Shown here: one piece after another, positions 9,814 to 13,705 of the stretch | Position numbering within the stretch: position 1 is the first letter of the stretch | Layout of the letters: each line of letters opens with the position of its first letter | Source: Alphaproteobacteria bacterium | Lineage (GTDB): Bacteria; Pseudomonadota; Alphaproteobacteria; Micropepsales; Micropepsaceae | Length of the DNA: 13,705 nt | NCBI GenBank assembly: GCA_019508105.1 | Contig: JAEKMB010000103.1 | Coordinates: 1 to 13,705, forward strand | Reading direction: 5' to 3' | Program-made: the position numbers and the translations under genes | The notes under the pieces: model-generated | Databases searched by the model: none | Told to the model about the DNA's origin: nothing | What the model saw: the letters and a program-made list of their open reading frames with translations, nothing else

Positions 9814-11408
9814 TGCGAGGCCAGTTCGGTGGGCGCGGCGACATTGGGCACGCCCAGAAGCGGCGCGATGCGGGCAATGACATGGGCCGCCGCCGGCACC
9901 GCGGTATAGGCGGCCAGCGCGAAACCGCCGGTTTCCTTGGTGCCATGCGGCTGGTCCATCAGCACGAACACAACATAGCGGGGATCGTGCACCGGAAAGG
10001 CCGCAAAGAAAGAGGTACGCAGGGCGTGGGGGAGGTAATGGCCATGCGGGCCGGGCACCTGGGCCGAGCCGGTCTTGCCGCCCACCTCATAGCCCGGAAT
10101 GTCGGCCTTGCGGCCGGTGCCGTTGGTGACGACATAGCGCAGCAGGTCGCGCATCTGCTGGCTGGTTTGTGGCTTGATCAGCTGGCGGCCGCGATTGTCG
10201 GTGCCGGGCGCCTGGCGGATGAAGGTGGGCGTAATCTGACGGCCGCCATTGACCACGCTAGCGGCTGTTTTTTTTAATGTTACGGGCGCCACCGAGATGC
10301 CATGGCCGAAGCTGACGGTGGCGGTTTCGATCATGCCCCAGTTGGCGCCGGGAAACAGGGGACGTGCCGTTTCCGGCAGCATGGTCTTGACCGGGCTGAG
10401 CAGGCCGAGATTGGAAAGAAATTCGCGCTGGCGGGCGCCGCCCGAGCGCAGCGCGATCTGGCTGGTGCCGATATTGGAAGATTGCGCCAGGATATCGCGC
10501 GCCTGCAGCGTTGCGGGCATGTGTTCGGCTTCGTGGATGGTGTATTTGCCGATTTTGTAACCCTGGCCGATGGCAAAAGTTTCATCCAGGCTTTTGAGGG
10601 TGTGATCCTCAAAGGCCAGGGTGAAGGAAAAGATCTTGAACACCGACCCCAGCTCATAAACATCCTGGGCCATGATATTGCGGGTGGAATCGCCGCCGCC
10701 CAGCTTGCGCTGGTTGGGATCGAAATCGGGCAGCGACACCATGCCCAGCACTTCCCCGGTCTTGACATCCATCACGATGCCGCCGGCGGCATGGGCGCTG
10801 AAAGTCTGGCGCGCCTGCTCTATCTCGTGCGCCAGGATATACTGCACCCGCATGTCGATGGAGGTGGCGACCCTGCCGCCGGCGCTGGCGCGGATCTGGT
10901 CCTGCAAGCCCAGCTCCAGGCCCGACACGCCGTTATTGTCGGGATCGGTGACACCCAGCAACTGGGCGGCGTTGCGGCCGTCCGGATAGTAGCGTTTGCC
11001 GCCGGGCTCGAACTCCAGCCCCGGCAGGCCAAGATGCATCACCCTGGCTTCGGTGGTGGGGGTGATCTGGCGGGCGACCAGCACATAGGGATGTTTGGCG
11101 TTGTTGAAGCCGCTCAGCAGGCGGCGCTCATCGCTGCCGGTGGCCGCCGCCAGGTCGCGCGCCGCTTCGCGCTTGTCCCAGAACACGGCGGGGCGGGCAT
11201 AGAGATCCTTGACTGGCAGGTCGCGCGCCAGGAGCTGGCCGTTGCGGTCCACCAGGTCGGCGCGCGCGGCGACGATGGTCGCGGCGCGGCCGCTTTCCCA
11301 GGATTTGAGCAGGGTGACATGGACGAGACGGATTCCCACCAGCGCGAAAGCGGCAACACACAGGACCGCTCCGATAATGATGCGCCGTTGATGGATGGTC
11401 TCGCTCAT
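9810..11408 (-). CDS. ftsI: Peptidoglycan D,D-transpeptidase FtsI (penicillin-binding protein 3)
   Basis: FtsI is the class B penicillin-binding protein that cross-links septal peptidoglycan, anchored in the inner membrane with its catalytic domain in the periplasm. The ATG at 11406-11408 gives 532 aa. A single membrane helix lies at about 9-31, followed by the dimerisation-domain motif ARADLVDRNGQLLA (48-61). The transpeptidase triad is complete: SVFK (255-258, nucleophile Ser255), SSN (310-312) and KTG (445-447, in GGKTGSAQ). The open frame extends 19 codons further upstream to 11465, but that would overlap ftsL and lacks a ribosome site. At the chosen start a GAGG overlaps the ftsL stop only about 2-3 nt from the ATG, which is unusually close, so initiation may rely on ribosomes finishing ftsL 4 nt upstream. 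The gene contains an A8 run, listed separately. Confidence 0.95.
   Translation of the reverse strand: MSETIHQRRIIIGAVLCVAAFALVGIRLVHVTLLKSWESGRAATIVAARADLVDRNGQLLARDLPVKDLYARPAVFWDKREAARDLAAATGSDERRLLSGFNNAKHPYVLVARQITPTTEARVMHLGLPGLEFEPGGKRYYPDGRNAAQLLGVTDPDNNGVSGLELGLQDQIRASAGGRVATSIDMRVQYILAHEIEQARQTFSAHAAGGIVMDVKTGEVLGMVSLPDFDPNQRKLGGGDSTRNIMAQDVYELGSVFKIFSFTLAFEDHTLKSLDETFAIGQGYKIGKYTIHEAEHMPATLQARDILAQSSNIGTSQIALRSGGARQREFLSNLGLLSPVKTMLPETARPLFPGANWGMIETATVSFGHGISVAPVTLKKTAASVVNGGRQITPTFIRQAPGTDNRGRQLIKPQTSQQMRDLLRYVVTNGTGRKADIPGYEVGGKTGSAQVPGPHGHYLPHALRTSFFAAFPVHDPRYVVFVLMDQPHGTKETGGFALAAYTAVPAAAHVIARIAPLLGVPNVAAPTELASQ
10268..10275 (-). other. A8 slippery run inside ftsI
   Basis: On the coding strand eight A residues read in frame as part of TTA AAA AAA ACA (Leu378-Lys379-Lys380-Thr381). 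The zero-frame heptamer A AAA AAA matches the X XXY YYZ slippery pattern. Slipping back one base would add Asn-Ser-Arg and then stop at TAG, giving a 383-aa product without the KTG motif. A short GCCGC / GCGGC stem (coding-strand bases equal to 10261-10265 and 10242-10246) follows within 3 nt, closer than classical frameshift stimulators. The codons GTA ACA TTA AAA AAA ACA are also locally AT-rich for this gene. Slippage is a hypothesis only. Confidence 0.35.
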
Positions 11409-11412
11409 ATCC

Positions 11413-11778
11413 TCACATATTGGGGACGGGCGCCGGCGGCGCAGCCGGAAGCTGGGCGCTGGCATTGTGGACCGGGCTGTTGTTCAGCGGTGCAGGCTCA
11501 GCGCCGCGGCGCGGAATCTGGTCGAAGGAGCTGAGCTGCACCGAGGCGCTGTCGGCCATGCCCAGCCGCGCACTGGCCAGTTGCTGGATGCGGTCAGGGG
11601 ACGCGACATGCTGCCATTCGGTTTCCAACACGCCGATGGCGCTGCGTTCCTTGACGATCTGGTGTTTGACCTGGTTCAGCTCCATGTGAGCGACGCGGGT
11701 CTTTTCCGAGACGTGGTACAGCGCCAGGATCGAGAAACCCATCAACGCCACGCAGATGAAGTTCAAAATGCGAACCAT
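11413..11778 (-). CDS. ftsL: Cell division protein FtsL
   Basis: FtsL is a small bitopic inner-membrane protein of the divisome. With FtsB and FtsQ it links early and late division proteins and activates FtsWI. The 121-aa product has a very short cytoplasmic N-terminus, one membrane helix at about 4-21 (ILNFICVALMGFSILALY), then a periplasmic helix predicted to be coiled-coil (about 22-60) and the LASARLGMADS segment (67-77) common near the end of FtsL-like domains. The last 30 residues are rich in Pro and Ala and look disordered. FtsL sequences are poorly conserved, so the assignment rests on size, topology, the LGM segment and the position between rsmH and ftsI. It has one of the best ribosome sites in the window (AGGAG, about 7 nt before the ATG), which overlaps the rsmH stop. 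Confidence 0.88.
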   Translation of the reverse strand: MVRILNFICVALMGFSILALYHVSEKTRVAHMELNQVKHQIVKERSAIGVLETEWQHVASPDRIQQLASARLGMADSASVQLSSFDQIPRRGAEPAPLNNSPVHNASAQLPAAPPAPVPNM

Positions 11779-11787
11779 GTTGCTCTC

Positions 11788-12696
11788 CTATGCTGCCAGT
11801 TTCAGTCCGGCGCGCAGCTTGGCGGACCGGGACCTGGGGTTGCTGCTGAGTTCTTCCGCCGATGGGGTGCGGGGACGGGTGGTGAGAAGCTGGAACGCCG
11901 GACTGCGGGATGGCGTAGAAGCCGGCGCATGGCGCGAGGCGCGAGGCGCCGAAGTGGAACGCTCGCTGAGAAAGCGCTTGACCATGCGGTCTTCCAGGCT
12001 GTGGAACGACACCACCACCAGCCGGCCGTGGGGATTGAGGATGTTCAGTGCCGCATCCAGCCCGCGTTCCAGCTCGCCCAGTTCGTCATTCACATGGATG
12101 CGCAGCGCCTGGAAGGTGCGGGTGGCGGGATGGATGGCATGGCGCAGCGCGGCCGGCCCTTGCGCTTGCGAAACGATGGCGGCGAGCTGCGCCGTGCCGG
12201 TGACGGGACGGGCGGCGATGATGGCGCGGGCGATGCGGCGGGCATTCTTTTCCTCGCCATAGCGCGCGATGGTCAGGCTGAGGGTGCGTTCATCGGTGGT
12301 GTTGACGAAATCGGCGGCGCTTTCCCCCGAAAGGCTCATGCGCATGTCCAGCGGGCCATCCTCGCGGAAGGAGAAGCCGCGCGCCGGCTGGTCGAACTGG
12401 AAGGACGACACGCCGAGGTCGAGCACCACGCCGTCGCTGTGCTTAGTGAACTGGTCCATGTGGGAGAACTCGCCCTGCACCAAAGTGAGGCGGCCGGCGA
12501 AGCGTTCCACCAGCTTCTGGCCGCGGGCGATGGCGTCGGGATCGCGGTCGATCCCCAGCACTGTGCAATCGGCCGCTTCCAGGATGGCGCTGGCATAACC
12601 GCCGCCGCCTAAAGTGCCATCGACATACTGGGCGCCGTCGCGGGGCGCCAGCATTTCCAGCACTTCCTTCAGCATCACGGGAAGATGTCCGCTCAT
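11788..12696 (-). CDS. rsmH: 16S rRNA (cytosine(1402)-N(4))-methyltransferase RsmH (MraW)
   Basis: RsmH uses S-adenosylmethionine to methylate N4 of C1402 in the 16S rRNA P-site, tuning start-codon choice. The protein has 302 aa. It begins with the family hallmark GHLPVMLKEVLEML (3-16) and continues with the SAM-binding loop YVDGTLGGGGYA (24-35), LGIDRDPDAI (47-56), VVLDLGVSSFQFD (90-102), ARGFSFREDGPLDMRM (105-120), HPATRTFQALRI (189-200), VNDELGELE (202-210) and SFHSLEDRMVK (230-240). The C-terminal 60 residues are basic and rich in Ser, Arg and Pro. The ATG overlaps the mraZ stop by four bases (ATGA at 12693-12696). It is the second gene of the cluster, as usual. Confidence 0.97.
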   Translation of the reverse strand: MSGHLPVMLKEVLEMLAPRDGAQYVDGTLGGGGYASAILEAADCTVLGIDRDPDAIARGQKLVERFAGRLTLVQGEFSHMDQFTKHSDGVVLDLGVSSFQFDQPARGFSFREDGPLDMRMSLSGESAADFVNTTDERTLSLTIARYGEEKNARRIARAIIAARPVTGTAQLAAIVSQAQGPAALRHAIHPATRTFQALRIHVNDELGELERGLDAALNILNPHGRLVVVSFHSLEDRMVKRFLSERSTSAPRASRHAPASTPSRSPAFQLLTTRPRTPSAEELSSNPRSRSAKLRAGLKLAA

Positions 12697-13163
12697 GACG
12701 CATCCCCGTTGCGGGCACGTTCCATCTTCGCCTTCACCCGCGCCAGGGCTTCGGCTTCGATCGGCGCGTAACGGTCAGCATCCCATACCTGGAACTTCTG
12801 CGCCTTGCCGACAAAGACGATGCGGTCCTTCAGGCCGGCATGTTCGATCATCGCATCGGGAATGCGCACCCGGCCATTCTCGTCAATCGGCAGCGCCTGG
12901 GTGCGCGCGATCAAGGCGGTGGCTTCGTCGTCAAAGCTGGCGGAGAAAAACGGATCCTGGTTTGCCAGCCGTGCATTGATGCGGTCGAGCAATTCCTGGC
13001 CGAAGGCATCCAGCGCCGGATCGATGAAGCTGGGGCAGATGTAAACCCCGCTGGTATTCTGCGCGGACAACAGATGGCGATAGGTCGCGGGGATGCAAAC
13101 CCGCCCCTTGCTGTCGAGCGAGCCTGCCACCGTCGAAATGAACGGCTGGACCAACCCGGTCAT
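12693..13163 (-). CDS. mraZ: Transcriptional regulator MraZ
   Basis: MraZ is a DNA-binding protein of the AbrB/SpoVT swapped-hairpin fold that forms ring-shaped oligomers and, in E. coli, represses its own dcw operon. From the ATG at 13161-13163 the product is 156 aa, close to the family norm. It shows the two tandem half-domains: LDSKGRVCIPATYR (16-29) and IDENGRVRIPDAM (93-105), both with the DxxGR core. The frame stays open upstream to an ATG at 13263-13265, but that longer form begins inside the proposed -10 element and would add 34 residues rich in Gly and Pro that do not resemble MraZ, so I chose 13163. A G-rich stretch (AGGGGG) about 10 nt upstream may serve as ribosome site. It is the first gene of the cluster, as in most bacteria. 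Confidence 0.94.
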   Translation of the reverse strand: MTGLVQPFISTVAGSLDSKGRVCIPATYRHLLSAQNTSGVYICPSFIDPALDAFGQELLDRINARLANQDPFFSASFDDEATALIARTQALPIDENGRVRIPDAMIEHAGLKDRIVFVGKAQKFQVWDADRYAPIEAEALARVKAKMERARNGDAS

Positions 13164-13227
13164 CGCGCCTGATACCCCCTGCCCCGGAGTGCCTTCCGCA
13201 GGGCCGGATGGGCCTTGCGCGCCAGGC

Positions 13228-13242
13228 GGGCCACGACGGCCC
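13228..13242 (-). other. Short GC stem-loop in the mraZ leader
   Basis: In the predicted mraZ 5' untranslated region the transcript reads GGGCC GTCGT GGCCC, a perfect 5-bp GC stem with a 5-nt loop. It would sit about 10 nt from the predicted transcription start. There is no U-run, so it is not a classical terminator. It might protect the 5' end or be chance in a GC-rich leader. Confidence 0.3.
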
Positions 13243-13244
13243 TT

Positions 13245-13269
13245 TGGGACGGTATGGGATAGCATGGGA
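13245..13269 (+). promoter_or_regulatory. Predicted MraZ operator: three TGGGA direct repeats
   Basis: TGGGA occurs at 13245-13249, 13255-13259 and 13265-13269, always with a 5-nt spacer, so the period is exactly 10 bp. MraZ is known to bind TGGGN direct repeats with 5-nt spacers upstream of mraZ. The repeats read on the strand opposite to mraZ. A degenerate fourth unit (TGTCC) follows in phase at 13275-13279. The array covers the proposed -10 region and start point of the mraZ promoter, so bound MraZ would block it. Confidence 0.75.
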
Positions 13270-13285
13270 CAGAATGTCCCGTCAA
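13258..13285 (-). promoter_or_regulatory. Predicted mraZ/dcw promoter
   Basis: On the minus strand TTGACG (bases 13285-13280) is followed after 16 nt by GCTATC (13263-13258). This resembles the alphaproteobacterial housekeeping promoter, described in Caulobacter as TTGACG with GCTANAWC. Transcription would start near 13251, leaving a leader of about 88 nt before the mraZ ATG at 13163. It overlaps the TGGGA repeats. I saw no better candidate between the two divergent genes. Confidence 0.55.
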
Positions 13286-13322
13286 ACCAAAAACCCAGAG
13301 ATTTGAGGGGCTTGGCTAGTAT

Positions 13323-13421
13323 CGTTAACGAATTGGAACCCCAGTGGTGGAGTCCAGAAGAACGATTGACGAACGTGGTAACACTATGGTGACGGGGGTA
13401 AACAGCGCGTTAACGATTTGG
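13323..13421. repeat. Direct repeat pair CGTTAACGA[A/T]TTGG
   Basis: CGTTAACGAATTGG (13323-13336) and CGTTAACGATTTGG (13408-13421) match at 13 of 14 bases and lie 85 bp apart, start to start. The core CGTTAACG is its own reverse complement. The pair flanks the middle of the intergenic region and could be a pair of binding sites. The second copy also fits a degenerate CtrA-like pattern, TAAA-N7-TTAAC (13399-13414), with one mismatch to TTAA-N7-TTAAC. No factor can be assigned. Confidence 0.4.
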
Positions 13422-13460
13422 CGCCCACCGCTGGGAAGCACAATCACAGATTGTGGGCGC
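13421..13460. repeat. Two overlapping perfect inverted repeats
   Basis: CACAATC (13439-13445) and GATTGTG (13449-13455) form a perfect 7-bp inverted repeat around a 3-nt centre. A second perfect 8-bp pair, GCGCCCAC (13421-13428) and GTGGGCGC (13453-13460), shares the bases GTG at 13453-13455, so the two stems are alternatives. There is no T-run beside either, so a rho-independent terminator is unlikely. They lie about 105 bp upstream of the plus-strand dehydrogenase ATG and may be a regulator site or leader structure for that gene. Confidence 0.45.
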
Positions 13461-13564
13461 TTGGCGACGCGGAGGCCTGCAACCGGAAGATGATTCGGCG
13501 GCGTGACCGGTGCAAGCTTTGAAGGCTTTGCCGCTACCGCAGCATCAATGAAGGATGACGGGTG

Positions 13565-13705
13565 ATGAAAATCGGATTTATCGGCCTGGGCCGCATGGGC
13601 CATCATGTGGCGGCGAACCTGCTCAAGGCAGGCCATCAGGTGACGGTGTGGAACCGTTCGCAGGAGCCGGTCGCCGCGCTGGTCGCCAAGGGAGCGCTCG
13701 CCGCC
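13565..13705 (+). CDS. NAD(P)-dependent beta-hydroxyacid dehydrogenase (3-hydroxyisobutyrate dehydrogenase-like), partial
   Basis: Only the first 47 codons are in the window and the gene runs off the right edge. The N-terminus is a Rossmann fold dinucleotide-binding unit of the 6-phosphogluconate / 3-hydroxyisobutyrate dehydrogenase superfamily: [12 protein letters not shown] (1-12, GxGxMG pattern), then the helix AANLLKAGH (16-24), and the second strand ending VTVWNRS (26-32). An Asn-Arg pair at that place often goes with NADP preference, as in glyoxylate/succinic semialdehyde reductases, but the substrate cannot be told from this fragment. The start has an AAGGA 9 nt upstream. The gene is transcribed away from the dcw cluster and probably has no role in it. 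I found a TTGACG at 13366-13371 but no convincing -10 partner for its promoter. Confidence 0.85.
   Translation, partial: MKIGFIGLGRMGHHVAANLLKAGHQVTVWNRSQEPVAALVAKGALAA

Noticed and set aside
11406..11465. An upstream ftsI start at 11465 adding an Arg-rich 19-residue N-terminus.
   Set aside because: It would overlap ftsL by about 50 bp, has no ribosome site, and the extension places an extra basic stretch before a normal FtsI N-terminus. The ATG at 11408 fits the operon spacing.
13164..13265. A 34-residue N-terminal extension of MraZ from an ATG at 13265, with Gly-X-Y-like triplets resembling collagen.
   Set aside because: The ATG overlaps the -10 element and the MraZ repeats, so it would probably not be transcribed. 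The extension does not resemble MraZ and is what GC-rich non-coding DNA often encodes by chance.
13366..13389. A TTGACG at 13366-13371 as -35 of the plus-strand dehydrogenase gene.
   Set aside because: The only -10-like bases (ACTATGG) follow after too short a spacer, so I did not list it as a promoter.
13350..13496. GANTC (CcrM methylation) sites at 13350-13354 and 13492-13496.
   Set aside because: Two five-base sites in about 300 bp are not significant, and neither lies in a recognised promoter element.
13548..13565. A mini-frame MKDDG whose TGA overlaps the dehydrogenase ATG (TGATG), like a translational leader peptide.
   Set aside because: Its first codons contain the AAGGA that best serves as ribosome site of the dehydrogenase gene, and it has no ribosome site of its own. 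Chance is enough.
13325..13636. A 103-codon minus-strand frame spanning the intergenic region and the start of the dehydrogenase gene.
   Set aside because: It overlaps the conserved Rossmann motif on the other strand, has no domain or convincing start, and would cover the regulatory repeats.

Overview
This window is the first two thirds of a dcw (division and cell wall) cluster from a GC-rich Gram-negative bacterium. Twelve genes lie head to tail on the minus strand and read, in transcription order, mraZ, rsmH, ftsL, ftsI, murE, murF, mraY, murD, ftsW, murG, murC, murB. That order, the protein sequences (alphaproteobacterial-type MraY, MurC, FtsI and a short FtsL) and a TTGACG / GCTATC-type promoter all point to an alphaproteobacterium. 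I cannot place it at genus level from sequence alone. MurE carries the DNPR motif for meso-diaminopimelate, as expected for Gram-negative peptidoglycan.

Layout. Positions 13705-13565 hold the start of a divergent plus-strand gene, an NAD(P)-dependent beta-hydroxyacid dehydrogenase that is cut by the window edge. Positions 13564-13164 are the only sizeable non-coding stretch. It contains a likely mraZ promoter, three TGGGA repeats at exactly 10-bp period (the known MraZ operator pattern) laid over that promoter, a 13-of-14 direct repeat built around CGTTAACG, and two overlapping inverted repeats. From 13163 down to 2 the minus strand is coding almost without a gap: neighbouring genes overlap by 1 or 4 nt (ATGA, TGATG or TAATG junctions) or are separated by 2 to 9 nt. 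This argues for one transcript with translational coupling. The murB stop at 2-4 itself overlaps a further ATG at 3-5, so the operon very probably continues beyond the window.

How the genes work together. MurC, MurD, MurE and MurF add L-Ala, D-Glu, meso-DAP and D-Ala-D-Ala in turn to UDP-MurNAc, which MurB makes. MraY moves the product onto undecaprenyl phosphate as lipid I, and MurG adds GlcNAc to give lipid II. FtsW (glycan polymerase) and FtsI (transpeptidase) use lipid II at the septum, with FtsL as a scaffold and activator subunit. RsmH methylates 16S rRNA, and MraZ is the cluster's own repressor.

Most of the window is a textbook cluster, and I found no new mobile element, defence system or RNA gene. 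The standout is murD. The reading frame is intact, but the protein runs straight from the conserved HR motif to the GGKPKEGG motif and lacks about 35 residues in between, including the DSKATN motif of the C-terminal domain. Other points worth a look are the promoter-embedded MraZ operator, an A8 slippery heptamer in ftsI just before a -1 frame stop, and His-to-Asn changes at two conserved MurC positions.
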